Assembly: GCF_000719095.1 (NCBI RefSeq)
Contig: NZ_JOEH01000009.1
Span: forward strand, 1 to 64,000
Length of the DNA: 64,000 bases
Origin: Streptacidiphilus jeojiense
Lineage (GTDB): Bacteria > Actinomycetota > Actinomycetes > Streptomycetales > Streptomycetaceae
Direction: 5' to 3'
Shown here piece by piece: positions 1-10,000 of the stretch. The translations under genes were made by a program, and so were the position numbers. Every line of letters begins with the position of its first letter. The stretch's first letter is position 1. The notes under the pieces were generated by a model. That model was not told the DNA's origin and made no database searches. It saw nothing but the letters and a program-made list of their open reading frames with translations.

Positions 1-1
1 C

Positions 2-1813
2 CCCGCCCCGGCCCGCCCCCGCCCCACTGCACCAACAGCGCCGCAGGCAAACCCGAACCCCCTGTCCCGCATCCGCATAGCCGCCCACCGCAAGGGCCAG
101 TCCCCCCGCACCGCCCTGGCGGTAACCCTCTCCGCCCTGGCCCTTCTCAGCGCCACCGCCCTCCTCGGCACCTCCGGCTGGCTGATCGACCGCGCCTCCC
201 AACAGCCGCCGATCCTCTACCTGATGGTCGCCATGACCGCGGTCCGCACCTTCGGCATCTCCCGAGGCGTGCTCCGCTACGCCGAACGCCTGCTCAGCCA
301 CGACAACGTGCTGCGCTCCCTCGGAGAGCTCCGCACCACCGTCTACCGCCGCCTGGAACGCCTCAGCCCCGACGGCGCCGACGGCCGCCTCCGCGGCGAC
401 CTGCTCTCCCGGATGGTCGCCGACGTCGACGCGATCCAGGACTACGTCCTCCGCTACCGCCTCCCCGCCGCCGCAGCAGCCCTCACCGCCACCGCCACCG
501 CCGCCGCCCTGGCAGTGATCCTCCCCACCGCCGGAGCGATCCTCGCCGCGGGCCTGCTCCTGGCCGGCGTCGCCGTCCCCGCCCTCACCGCCCGGCTGTC
601 CTCCCGAGCCGAGGAACTCCACGCCCCCGCCAAGGGAAGACTCACCGCCGAGGTGGTCGACCTCCTCGACGGCACCCCCGAACTCACCATCAGCGGCGCC
701 CTCCCGCACCGCCTGGAGACCCTCCGCCGAACGGACGCCACCCTCACCGCCCTCTCCCGCCGCTCCGCCGCCGGCGCAGGCGTCGGAACCGGCCTCAGCA
801 CCGCCCTGACCGGCCTCACCGCCGCCGCCTGCGGTGCCGCAGGCGTGGCCGCGGTAGCGGCCGGCACCCTCCAGGGAGTCTGGCTGGCCGTCGTCGTCCT
901 CACCCCCCTCGCCGCCTTCGAGGCCGTCACCGGCCTCCCCGTCGCCGCCCAGATCCGCCGCCGCAGCGCCCGCTCCGCAGCCCGCGTCCTGGAACTGGTC
1001 GACGCCCCCGAACCCATCACCGAACCCACCACCTCCAACGACCTCCCCACCACCCCCCTCCCGCTCCGCACCACCGCCCTCACCGCCCACTGGCCCGGCT
1101 CAAAAACCGAAAACCCGGCCCTGACCGAAATCACCCTGGAACTCCCCCAGGGCCACCGCATCGCCGTAGTCGGCCCCAGCGGCTCCGGCAAGACCACCCT
1201 CGCCCACGTGCTCCTCCGCTTCCTGGACCCCACCTCCGGAACGGTCACCCTCAACGGCACCGACACCACCACCCTCCTCAGCGACACCGTCCGCACCGCC
1301 GTCGGCATCTGCGCCCAGGACGCCCACATCTTCGACAGCTCGCTCCGCGAGAACCTCCGCCTGGCCCGCCCCGACTGCACCGAGGACGACCTCTGGCAGG
1401 CCCTCGACATCGCCCGCCTTGGCGACTGGATCCGCGACGACCTCCCCGAAGGCCTGGACACCATGGTGGGGGAGCACGGCGCCCGCCTCTCCGGCGGCCA
1501 GCGCCAGCGCCTCGCCCTGGCCCGGGCCCTGCTCGCGGACTTCCCGGTGCTGCTCCTGGACGAACCCGCCGAGCACCTGGACCTCGCCACCGCCGACGCC
1601 CTCACCGCCGACCTGCTGACCGCCACCGAGGGCCGGACCACGCTCCTGATCACCCATCGGCTGGCTGGCCTGGACGCCGTCGACGAGATCCTGGTGCTGG
1701 ACCACGGCCGCATCGTCCAACGCGGCACCTGGACCGAACTGGTCGCCACCGACGGCCCGTTCCGCCGCAGCTGGGACCAGGAACGCCAGGCCGAAACACT
1801 CCTCCCCGTCTGA
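2..1813 (+). CDS. cydC: CydC part of the CydDC thiol-reductant ABC exporter (5' end outside window)
   Basis: ABC half-transporter with a membrane domain followed by an ATPase domain. CydDC exports cysteine/glutathione-type reductants and is needed to assemble cytochrome bd. The frame is open from the first bases of the window with a Pro/Ala-rich stretch and no start codon. This fits the linker of the fused CydD-CydC protein usual in streptomycetes, so the gene is truncated by the window edge. Visible motifs: Walker A GPSGSGKTT (about codon 390 from the window start), signature LSGGQRQRLALARALL (about 496) and Walker B VLLLDEPAEHLD (about 516), followed by an ITHR switch histidine. Family assignment is firm; the fusion with CydD is inferred. 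Confidence 0.9.
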   Translation, partial: PAPARPRPTAPTAPQANPNPLSRIRIAAHRKGQSPRTALAVTLSALALLSATALLGTSGWLIDRASQQPPILYLMVAMTAVRTFGISRGVLRYAERLLSHDNVLRSLGELRTTVYRRLERLSPDGADGRLRGDLLSRMVADVDAIQDYVLRYRLPAAAAALTATATAAALAVILPTAGAILAAGLLLAGVAVPALTARLSSRAEELHAPAKGRLTAEVVDLLDGTPELTISGALPHRLETLRRTDATLTALSRRSAAGAGVGTGLSTALTGLTAAACGAAGVAAVAAGTLQGVWLAVVVLTPLAAFEAVTGLPVAAQIRRRSARSAARVLELVDAPEPITEPTTSNDLPTTPLPLRTTALTAHWPGSKTENPALTEITLELPQGHRIAVVGPSGSGKTTLAHVLLRFLDPTSGTVTLNGTDTTTLLSDTVRTAVGICAQDAHIFDSSLRENLRLARPDCTEDDLWQALDIARLGDWIRDDLPEGLDTMVGEHGARLSGGQRQRLALARALLADFPVLLLDEPAEHLDLATADALTADLLTATEGRTTLLITHRLAGLDAVDEILVLDHGRIVQRGTWTELVATDGPFRRSWDQERQAETLLPV

Positions 1814-1860
1814 CCTCCCGGTCTGACCTCCCGGCCTGACCTCCCGGTCTGACCAACCGG
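1808..1860. repeat. 13-bp tandem repeat over the cydC stop codon
   Basis: Four consecutive 13-bp units of the form G(T/C)CTGACCTCCCG begin in the last codons of cydC. The stop TGA lies in the first unit; the last unit has two differences. No function is evident. It may have arisen by replication slippage. Confidence 0.85.
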
Positions 1861-1906
1861 GCTAATCGACCAACCACCCTGAACAACCGCAAAATACCCT
1901 TTCCCC

Positions 1907-3718
1907 ATGGAGCACCCCCCGCCCCCCCTGGGCCTGGACGCCCTCGTCACCGAGGTGTCCGAACGCCTCCACGCCGTCGCCGCCGTCAACGACCGGATGC
2001 GGGAGCTGCTGGAGGCCGTGGTCTCGGTCAGCTCGGGGCTGGACCTGCACGCCACCCTGCAGCGCATCGCCGCCGCAGCCGCGGACCTCGCCGACGCCGA
2101 GTACGCCGCGGTCGGCGTGCTGGCCCCGCACACCTCAGGGCTGGTCGACTTCATCCACGTCGGCCTCACCGACGAGGAGGCCGCCCGGATCGGCCACTAC
2201 CCCGAGGGCCGGGGCCTGCTCGGCGCGATCATCGAGGACCCCCGCCCGCTGCGGCTGGACGACCTCACCACCGACCCCCGCTCGGTCGGCGTCCCGCCCG
2301 GGCACCCGGTGATGCACTCCTTCGTCAGCGTCCCGATCCGGGTCCGCGACGAGGTCTTCGGCAACCTCTACGTCACCGAGAAACGAGGAGCTGGAACCAC
2401 ACCCCCCGAACCCCCCAGAGCCTCCTTCAGCACCGAGGACCAACAGGTCATGGAAGCCCTGGCCGCCGCCGCAGGCGTAGCCATCGCCAACGCCCGCCTC
2501 TACGAGGAGGGCCGCCGCCGCGAACGCTGGATCGCCGGCGCCGGAGAGGTCACCACCGTCCTGCTGACCTCGGAGGACGCCCACGCCGCCCTCACCATCG
2601 CCGCCGAACAGGTCCGCGACCTGGCCGCCGCCGCACTGGGCATGATCCTGCTGCCCACCGGCGACGGAGGCCTCCGGGTGTCGCACGCGGCCGGCGAGGC
2701 CGCCGACTTCGTCGTCGGCGAGCACGTCCCGGCCAGCGACCAGGTCGCCCTGCTGATGGACGGTCAGAATGTGATCATCGAGGATCTGGGCAGCGACCCC
2801 CGGGTCTCCTCCAGGATCGCCAAGGCCTTCGGCCCCAGCATGGCGCTGCCGATGAAGAGCGCCGGACGCATCCTCGGCGCCGTCGCCGTCTGGCGCCGCT
2901 CCGGCCGACCACCCTTCAGCGAGGACGAGGTGCAACTCGCCGCCGCCTTCGCCGGCCAGGCCGCGCTGGCCCTGCGGCTGGCCGAGGGACAGCAGGACCA
3001 GCAGCGGCTCGCGGTCTACCAGGACCGCGACCGGATCGCCCGGGACCTGCACGACCTGGTGATCCAACGGCTCTTCGCCACCGGCATGATGCTGGAGAGC
3101 GCGGCCCGCAAGGCCCAGGTCCCCGAGGTCGGGTCGCGGATCGGCAAGGCGGTGGACGAGCTGGACGCCACCATCCAGGAGGTCCGCACCACCATCTACG
3201 CCCTCCAGCACGACGACACCCCTGCCGACGCCGACGCCGACCTGCGCGGCCGGATCCTCCGCGAGGCCAAGCAGGCGGCCGGACCGCTGGGCTTCAAGCC
3301 CTCCGTCGGCTTCGTCGGCCCGGTGGAGACCATGGTCAGCGAGCGGATCGGGCGCCAGCTCATCGCCGCGCTGCGGGAGGCCCTGTCCAATGCGGCCCGG
3401 CACGCCCGCGCCGCCACGGTGGCGGTGAACGTGGACACCACCGCCCACATCGACGACGAGGGCCGCCTCACCACCGGCCGGGACGCCTTCGAGCTGCCCG
3501 AGGGCGCCGACCTCTCCACCGCCCTGCGCGAGGCCGGGGCGGGCCGCCCCGCGGTGCTGCTCACCGTGCTCGACGACGGCATCGGCATCCCCGAGGGCGG
3601 CCGCCGCAGCGGTCTGCGCAACCTCGCCGACCGTGCCGCGGCGCTCGGCGGCGCGGCCTGGCACCAGCCCGGTCCGGACGGAAAAGGCACCCTGCTCTCC
3701 TGGACGGCCCCGCTGTAA
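1907..3718 (+). CDS. GAF-domain sensor histidine kinase (DevS/NarL-partner type)
   Basis: Cytoplasmic histidine kinase of 603 aa. Two GAF-like sensor domains (about residues 45-195 and 210-355) precede a HisKA_3 dimerisation domain with the motif ARDLHDLVIQRLF (phospho-His near 381) and a HATPase_c domain. N-box-like REALSNAARHA and G-box DDGIGIPEGG are visible. There are no membrane segments, so the signal is probably a small molecule, redox state or ligand. No response regulator lies beside it in the window. The position directly downstream of the cyd genes suggests a link to respiration or redox, but that is inference. The start is ATG with no obvious ribosome-binding site. Confidence 0.9.
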   Translation: MEHPPPPLGLDALVTEVSERLHAVAAVNDRMRELLEAVVSVSSGLDLHATLQRIAAAAADLADAEYAAVGVLAPHTSGLVDFIHVGLTDEEAARIGHYPEGRGLLGAIIEDPRPLRLDDLTTDPRSVGVPPGHPVMHSFVSVPIRVRDEVFGNLYVTEKRGAGTTPPEPPRASFSTEDQQVMEALAAAAGVAIANARLYEEGRRRERWIAGAGEVTTVLLTSEDAHAALTIAAEQVRDLAAAALGMILLPTGDGGLRVSHAAGEAADFVVGEHVPASDQVALLMDGQNVIIEDLGSDPRVSSRIAKAFGPSMALPMKSAGRILGAVAVWRRSGRPPFSEDEVQLAAAFAGQAALALRLAEGQQDQQRLAVYQDRDRIARDLHDLVIQRLFATGMMLESAARKAQVPEVGSRIGKAVDELDATIQEVRTTIYALQHDDTPADADADLRGRILREAKQAAGPLGFKPSVGFVGPVETMVSERIGRQLIAALREALSNAARHARAATVAVNVDTTAHIDDEGRLTTGRDAFELPEGADLSTALREAGAGRPAVLLTVLDDGIGIPEGGRRSGLRNLADRAAALGGAAWHQPGPDGKGTLLSWTAPL

Positions 3719-3839
3719 ACCGGACCGAATCCCAGGCGCGACGAGTCGCACGTGATTGCTAACCCGTGCACGGCTCGCTGACAGGACCTCGTGGTGGGCT
3801 GATGTTTCGTCCGCATAAGTAACTGAGGAGCCCACAGCG

Positions 3840-4220
3840 ATGACCACTGCCCTGAGTAGCACCCTCAAGCGCCGGGTCGCCCCCGCAGCGGCGATCCTGG
3901 TGGCGGGTGGCCTGATGCTGACCGCATGCGGATCCAGCTCTTCTTCCTCGTCGACCACCACGACCAGCAACGCCAGTTGCAGCCGCCCGTCGGGGATGCC
4001 GTCCGGTGGGGCGATGCGCTCGGGCGGTGCCAGGCCCTCGGGGATGCCCTCCGGCGGTGCGATGGCGTCCGGCGGTGCCAGGCCGTCCGGGATGCCGACC
4101 GGAGCCCGTCCCAGCGGCAGCGCCGGCTTCGGCGGCGGCCAGGGCGGCGGCTGCGGCTTCGGCGGAGGCCAGGGCGGCCAGGGCGGTGCTCCGGGCGGCG
4201 GCGCCCCCAGCGGCAACTAG
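3840..4220 (+). CDS. small Ser/Gly/Pro-Met-rich predicted lipoprotein
   Basis: A 126-aa protein with an N-terminal signal sequence ending in the lipobox LTAC. The mature chain is low complexity: a serine run, then repeats of the type PSGMPSGGAM / SGGAR, then a Gly-rich tail with paired Cys-Gly. The ATG has a good GAGGAG ribosome-binding site about 9 nt upstream. A strong hairpin follows the stop. It looks like an anchored extracellular unstructured protein; function unknown. Confidence 0.7.
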   Translation: MTTALSSTLKRRVAPAAAILVAGGLMLTACGSSSSSSSTTTTSNASCSRPSGMPSGGAMRSGGARPSGMPSGGAMASGGARPSGMPTGARPSGSAGFGGGQGGGCGFGGGQGGQGGAPGGGAPSGN

Positions 4221-4254
4221 GTCCCAGGACCTGGCCGCCGCCGAAGCCGCAACC

Positions 4255-4282
4255 GGGGTCCGGGGCAGCAGCCCCGGACCCC
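4255..4282. terminator. hairpin between convergent genes
   Basis: Perfect 12-bp inverted repeat (GGGGTCCGGGGC and its complement) with a 4-nt loop, between the stops of the lipoprotein gene (+) and the HAD gene (-). There is no T-tract, as is common in high-GC actinobacteria. Probably a bidirectional terminator. Confidence 0.7.
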
Positions 4283-4330
4283 GCCGCGTAGCCCCGACAC
4301 CGCCCCGTAACCCCGACACCGCAGCGACCC

Positions 4331-5155
4331 TCAGCCCTGCGCCCCGGCCACCAGTGACTCGATCACCTCGGCGACCCCGTCCCGGTCGTGGTCCCCGGCC
4401 CGCAGCGTGCAGCTGCCCAGCACCGCCGGGTGCGCGTTCGCCATGGCGTAGCCGCGGCCGGCCCAGGCCAGCATCGGCAGGTCGTTGGGCATGTCGCCGA
4501 AGGCCACCACTTCGTCCGCGGCGATGCCCTTCTCCGCGCACCACCGGGCGAGCGCGGTGGCCTTGGTCACGCCCCGGGCCCCGATCTCCAGCAGCGGGCT
4601 GGACCGGGTGATCTCGGCCAGGTCCCCCGCCGCGCCGCAGGCCCGCCGCAGCATCTCGTCCGGGTCCATCCCCGGCACCTGCGCCAGCAGCTTGAACACG
4701 GTGCCGCCCTCCGCTCCGCCGAGCAGCTCCTCGACGGAGGCGATCCGGTTGGCCGGCGACCAGTCGAGCATCGAGCGGTAGCCGGGCTCGTGCGAGAACC
4801 CGCCCGGGTACTCGATCCCGAAGGCCACCTCCGGCAGCTCGGCCCGCAGCGCGGTCACCACCGCCAACGAGTCCTCGACCCGCAGCGGCGAGGTCTCCAC
4901 CAGCTCCTTGCGCCGGACGTCGTACACGGCGCCGCCGTTGGAGCAGATGGCGACGCCGTGCCGGCCGGTGTGCTCGGCCAGCGACTCCAGCCAGCGCGGC
5001 GGCCGGCCGGTGACGAACACGATGGAGATCCCGGCGTCCTCGGCGAGCGCCAGCGCGGCCTGGGTCCGTGCGGACACCGTGCCGTCGCTGCGCAGCAGGG
5101 TGCCGTCGAGGTCGGTGGCGATCAGGCGGGGGCGGGTGGCGGGGGTGGCTGTCAC
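4331..5155 (-). CDS. HAD-superfamily Cof-type hydrolase
   Basis: Predicted cytosolic phosphatase of 274 aa. Motif I is [11 protein letters not shown] near the N-terminus; motif II sits around VTGRPPRW; the C-terminal motif is [15 protein letters not shown], typical of HAD-IIB (Cof) sugar- or nucleotide-phosphatases. The GTG start was chosen because the family homology begins a few residues later. A GGGGAG sequence is adjacent, closer than a usual ribosome-binding site. A second copy of the family is at 27923-28759. Substrate cannot be read from the sequence. Confidence 0.87.
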   Translation of the reverse strand: MTATPATRPRLIATDLDGTLLRSDGTVSARTQAALALAEDAGISIVFVTGRPPRWLESLAEHTGRHGVAICSNGGAVYDVRRKELVETSPLRVEDSLAVVTALRAELPEVAFGIEYPGGFSHEPGYRSMLDWSPANRIASVEELLGGAEGGTVFKLLAQVPGMDPDEMLRRACGAAGDLAEITRSSPLLEIGARGVTKATALARWCAEKGIAADEVVAFGDMPNDLPMLAWAGRGYAMANAHPAVLGSCTLRAGDHDRDGVAEVIESLVAGAQG

Positions 5156-5193
5156 CTCCCCATCTTCGCTCAGTGGAGCCGAGCGGCATGCCG

Positions 5194-5224
5194 GTGGGCC
5201 GCACCCCGGAGGGATGCGGCCCAC
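5194..5224 (-). terminator. hairpin between the DHA2 exporter gene and the HAD gene
   Basis: Inverted repeat GTGGGCCGCA / TGCGGCCCAC with an 11-nt loop, just past the stop of the MFS gene. It probably ends that transcript before the HAD gene. Confidence 0.6.
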
Positions 5225-5244
5225 GGCTCGACGGGACCGACCGG

Positions 5245-6945
5245 TCAGCCGACGGTCGGGAGCGGGCCCTCCGCCACCTCCTCGTCCCGCTCGGAACCCA
5301 CCCGCTGGTAGCCCGGCTGCCCGGAACCGGGCTGACCGGAACCCGGCTGCCCGAGACCGGACTTCCCGGACTTCCCGGACTGCCCGGACTGCCCGGACTG
5401 CCCGGACCCCGCCAGCCCGGACTCCGGGTCCTCGATCACCGCCGGTACCCCGCGCAGGGCGTACAGCGCCGCCACCGCGCCGACCGCGAGGATGCACGCA
5501 CCGATCACGGTGCTGACGTGGATCCCGTGGACGAAGGCCTGCTGTGCCGTGCGGACCAGCGCCGGGCCCTGCGGCGCGGGCAGCGCCGCCCCGGCGGCCA
5601 TCGCACTGCCGACGTTCTGGTGCGCCGCGGCCACCACCTGCTCGGGCAGCCCGGCCGGCAGCCGCAGCCCGCCCCGGTACGCGCTGGTCAGCACGGAGCC
5701 GAGGACCGCGATCCCCAGACCGCCGCCGAGCTCCATCGCGGTCTCGCCGATCGCCGCCGCCGCGCCGGCCCGCTCCTTGGGGGCGGTGGCCATCATGGTG
5801 TCCTGGGTGACGCCGAAGATGAAGCCCATCCCGATGCCGTTGACCACCACGATCGGGGCGATCATCCAGTACGGGGTGGACACGCCCACCCAGCTGAGGC
5901 CGACCATGCTCACCGCCATCAGACCCAGCCCGATCGCGGTGGTACGGGCCCGGCCCAGCCAGGCGATCATCGCCGCGCTGCTCGGCCCGCCGATCATCGC
6001 GCCGAGCGGCCCGGCCAGCAGCGCCAGCCCCGCCGACAGCGGGGACCAGCCGCGGACGTCCTGGAAGTACTGCGAGAAGGCCAGCGACAGCGCCGACACC
6101 GAGACGATGGTGACCAGGTTGGCGCCGACCGAGCCGGCGAAGGCCCGCTCCCGCAGCAGCGGCAGGTCGATCAGCGGGTTGGCGATCCTGGACTGGCGCA
6201 GGACGAACACGGTCAGCACCACGATGCCGCCGATCCCGGCGACCAGCACCGGCAGCGACCCGAAGCCGTCGTGCGCACCGGTCTGCACCGCGTACACCGC
6301 ACCGAACAGCCCGACGACCGACAGCAGCAGGCTGGGCCAGTCCATCCGCCCGGGGGCCGGGTGCCGCGACTCGACCAGCAGCACCGAGCCCGCACCGACC
6401 AGCAGCACCAGCACCGGCACATTGATCAGGAACACCGAACCCCACCAGAAGTGGTTCAGCAGCGCACCGCCGACCACCGGCCCGATGGCGAAGCCCATCG
6501 CCGCGACGCCGCCGGAGATCCCCATCGCCAGGGTGCGCTCCTTGGCCACGGTGAAGGTCGAGCGGATCAGCGAGGCCGTGGACGGCATCACCGTCGCCCC
6601 GGCGACGCCCTGCAGCACCCGGGCCAGGATCAGCAGGTCCGGGCTGCCGGAGTAGGCCGCCAGCAGCGAGGCCAGCCCGAAGCAGCCGGCGCCCACCAGC
6701 AGCAGTTTCTTGCGTCCGATCCGGTCCCCGAGCCCGCCCATCACCACCAGCAGGCTGGCGAGCGCGAAGCTGTAGGCGTCGGCGATCCACAGGATCTGGG
6801 TGGAGGAGGGGTCCAACTCCCGCACCAGGTCCGGGATGGCGAGGTTGAGGACGGTGTTGTCGATTCCCAGGAGCAGCCCGGCCACCGTGCAGATGGCCAG
6901 CGTGCCCCACTTACGAGCGGCGGAGATGTTCGTCGAGGAGGTCAT
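5245..6945 (-). CDS. DHA2-family (EmrB/QacA) MFS drug exporter
   Basis: Membrane antiporter of 566 aa with about 14 hydrophobic segments. The family loop motif GDRIGRKK follows TM2, and the N-terminal signature LLGIDNTVLNLAIPDL is typical of DHA2 multidrug exporters. The ATG giving MTSSTNISAARKW is preferred over an upstream in-frame start. The C-terminal 60 or so residues are a low-complexity Gly/Ser/Gln/Pro tail encoded by 9-bp tandem repeats, which is unusual for the family and probably cytoplasmic. The SARP gene upstream on the same strand may be its regulator (inference). Confidence 0.92.
   Translation of the reverse strand: MTSSTNISAARKWGTLAICTVAGLLLGIDNTVLNLAIPDLVRELDPSSTQILWIADAYSFALASLLVVMGGLGDRIGRKKLLLVGAGCFGLASLLAAYSGSPDLLILARVLQGVAGATVMPSTASLIRSTFTVAKERTLAMGISGGVAAMGFAIGPVVGGALLNHFWWGSVFLINVPVLVLLVGAGSVLLVESRHPAPGRMDWPSLLLSVVGLFGAVYAVQTGAHDGFGSLPVLVAGIGGIVVLTVFVLRQSRIANPLIDLPLLRERAFAGSVGANLVTIVSVSALSLAFSQYFQDVRGWSPLSAGLALLAGPLGAMIGGPSSAAMIAWLGRARTTAIGLGLMAVSMVGLSWVGVSTPYWMIAPIVVVNGIGMGFIFGVTQDTMMATAPKERAGAAAAIGETAMELGGGLGIAVLGSVLTSAYRGGLRLPAGLPEQVVAAAHQNVGSAMAAGAALPAPQGPALVRTAQQAFVHGIHVSTVIGACILAVGAVAALYALRGVPAVIEDPESGLAGSGQSGQSGQSGKSGKSGLGQPGSGQPGSGQPGYQRVGSERDEEVAEGPLPTVG
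5361..5405. repeat. 9-bp tandem repeat in the MFS C-terminal tail
   Basis: Five units of ACT(T/G)CCCGG encode Ser-Gly-Gln / Ser-Gly-Lys triplets in the exporter tail. Related degenerate units flank the array on the left. Its copy number is likely to vary between strains. Confidence 0.8.
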
Positions 6946-7013
6946 GCCCCAACATTCGAGCCCCCCGCTGACCAACCCCTGACCAACCGCTGACCGTCAC
7001 CACGCAGCCCCTC

Positions 7014-7036
7014 AGGGGCGCGGGGAACTGCGCGAG
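7014..7036. repeat. single arm of the GGGGCGCGGGGAACTGCGCG repeat family
   Basis: One copy of the interspersed motif, beginning AGGGGCGCGGGGAACTGCGC, between the MFS and SARP genes. Unlike the copies at 24.9, 27.8 and 46.8 kb, no second arm is seen, only a short CCCCTCAGGGG inverted repeat at its 5' side. Confidence 0.75.
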
Positions 7037-7067
7037 AAACCCACCCAGGAGCCGCACCCGCCGCAGC

Positions 7068-10000
7068 TCAGCACCCCCCACCCTGCTCCTGCGCCGCCTC
7101 CGTCAACACCTGCGCCGCCGCCTCGACGGAGCCCCCTTCCCCCCGCAGCACCCCCGCCACCCCCGACAACTCCTCGGCCCGCTCCGGCTGCCCCTCCACC
7201 CGCAGCAACTCCGCGACGACTTCGGCCGCAGCCGCCAGCGCCGGCCGGTTACGGATGTCCACCCCCACCGGCAGCGCCTCCCGCAGGTACCCCCGAGCCG
7301 CCACCGGATCCCCCTCCGCCATCGAGATCCGGCTCAGCTCCAGCAGCACGCTGATCCGCTGCCAGTCACCGCCGAACCACCCCGGTGCCTCCGCCTCCAG
7401 CAGCCCCGCGCACAGTTCCCGCGCCGACCGCAGATCCCCCCGCAGCCGCGCCACCGTGGCGAGCAGCAACCGGGGCCGTCCCACGTTGTCGACCGCGCCG
7501 ACCCGTCGGAACAGTGCCTCGGACTCCTCGCAGTCGGCGACGGCCGCGTCCAGCTCCCCGCTGCTGATCCGGCGTTCGGCCCGGGCGTACAGCTGGTCGG
7601 CGATGTCCTCGGTGGCGCCCAGCTCGTGCGCCAGCTGCAGCGCGCTCGCCGAGTACTGCTCCGACGCCGCCGCATCGCCGCGCCGGTAACTGAGCACCGC
7701 CAGCTCGCCGGCGGCCATCAGCCGGCCCCAGCGGTCGCCCAGTGCCCCGAACTCCGCCGTGGCGGCCAGGAACTCACGTTCCGCCACCGCCATGTCCGCC
7801 AGGACGTACTCGGCCCGGAAGCCGTTGCCGATGTGCATCAGGCCGCGGTACCAGGGGTCGGCCAGCCACTGTTCGGCCGAGGCCAGGTCGATGTCGTCCA
7901 GGTCGGCGGGTGCGCCGGTGATCGGCGCCCACAGCAGCAGGACGGCCGGCAGCCGGCAGGGCGACATCCGCAGCCGGCCCATCAGCGCCTCGGCGACGGC
8001 GTAGTGCTCGGCCAGGGCCTCGCGTCCGCCGGGGGTCTGCACGCCGAGGATCACGCAGATCGCGTACTCCTCCTCCAGCCCGGGCACCGGCTCCGGGGGG
8101 AGTGACCGCAGCGCGGCCCGGGCGTACGGGCCGCCCTCGAACCGCAGGCCGCGCAGCAGCCAGTAGCCGCTGAGCTCGCCGATCAGCCGCAGTGCCTCCC
8201 GGGGTCCGGCGCTGCCGAGCGCGGCGTGGAAGTTGTCGTGGTCGGCGGACAGCCGGCGCAGCCAGTACAGCTGGTCCGCGCCGCGCAGCAGCGGGCCCGC
8301 CTCGGCGGCCAGCCCGGTGAACCAGCGCAGATGGGCCTGCCGGGTGCGTTCCTCCTCGCCGGACTCGGCCAGCTTCTCGCCGGCGTAGGCGCGGACCGTC
8401 TGCAGCAGCCGGTAGCGGACCTCCCCGTCCCCGTCCGGCTCCATGCCCACCAGGGACTTGTCCACCAGCGCGCCGAGGAGTTCCACCACATCGTCAGCCT
8501 CCGTGCAGCAGACCGCCTCCGCGGCGTCCAGGGTCCAGCCGCCGGAGAACACCGAGGCCCGGCGCAGCACCCCGCGTTCGGCCTCGGGCAGCAGCTCCCA
8601 GCTCCAGTCGACGACCGCGCGCAGGGTCTGCTGCCGGGGCTGCGCGGTCCGGCTGCCGCCGGTGAGCAGCCGGAAGCGGTCGTCGAGGCGGTCCGCGACC
8701 TGACGGGGCGACAGCATCCGCAGCCGGGCCGCGGCCAGCTCGATGGCCAGCGGCAGGCCGTCCAGCCGGCGGCAGATCTCGGCGACGGCCTCGGCGTCGC
8801 GCCGCAGCTCGAAGTCGGGGCGGACGGCGGTGGCCCGTTCGGCGAACAGGGCGACGGCGGCGGGCTCCGGCAGGGCCGGCACCGGGAACAGCCGCTCGCC
8901 GGTGATCGCCAGCGCCTCCCTGCTGGTGGCCAGAACGGACAGGCCGGGGCAGGCGGCGAGCAGGTCGGTGGCGAGCCGGGCCGCGTCGGCGATCAGCTGC
9001 TCGCAGTTGTCCAGGACCAGTAGCAGCTCGCGCTGGGCCAGGGCCGAGGTCAGCCGCTCCAGCGGCGCGGGGCCCTCGTGCGCGCCGAGCAGCCCGGAGC
9101 CGCGGAGCCCCAGCGCACTGAGGACGACCTGCGGCAGATCGGCGCCGGCGGCGAGGCCGGAGAGGTCGGCGAAGCAGCTGTCCGCGGGGTGCCGGGCGGC
9201 GGTCTCCACGGCCATCCGGGTCTTCCCGGTGCCGCCGGGGCCGGTCAGCGTGACCAGCCGTCCCTCCCGCAGCAGTGCCGCGACCCCCGCCAGTTCCTCC
9301 CCCCGCCCCACCAGCCCGCTGAGCCGGACCGGCAACGCCAACCGCTCCGGCCCACCGTCCCCGTCGGCCCCACCGTCCCCGTCGGCCCCACCGGCCGTCC
9401 GGCCCGGGACGCGATCCACCCCCCTCGGCGATGTTCCACGTGAAACATCGGCCGCAGGCCCCCGCAGCACTGCGAGGTGCGCCGCCGCCAGCTCGGGACC
9501 CGGATCCGCGCCGAGCGCGTCGGCGAGGGCCTCGCGGGCATCAGCGAACGCGCTGAGGGCCTCCGCCTGCTGCCCGCTGCCGTGCAGCGCCCGCACCAGC
9601 TGGGTGCTGAGCCGTTCCCGCAGCGGGTGTGCGGCGACGAGCTCCCGCAGTTCGGGGACGACCGCGCGGGGGTCGTCCAGTCGGAGGTCGGCCTCGATCC
9701 GGTCCTCGGTGGCGGTGAGCCACTGCTCCTCCAGCCGGACGGCCTGCGGTCCGGCGAAGGGTGCGTCCCCCACATCGGCCAGCGCGGGCCCGCGCCACAG
9801 CGCCAGCGCGTCCCGGAGCAGTTCGGCCGCCTTCGCCGGATCCCCCGCGCCCAGCGCTTCCCGCCCCTGGGCCGCCAGCCGCGCGAAACGGTGCACATCC
9901 ACCTGCTCGCGGTCGACGGCCAGCCGGTACCCGGCCACATGGTTCTCGATGACGTCGCCACCACCGCCACTGCCGCCCGCCCCACCACCACTGCCCGCGC

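Noticed and set aside
3750..3765. Additional parS site (GCACGTGATT)
   Set aside because: Only the central CACGTG matches; the flanking GTTT/AAAC positions do not.
2135..4216. Minus-strand frame opposite the sensor kinase
   Set aside because: Antisense to a clear histidine kinase; low-complexity translation.
5361..5405. CRISPR-like array
   Set aside because: Units are contiguous 9-bp coding repeats without spacers; no cas genes in the window.
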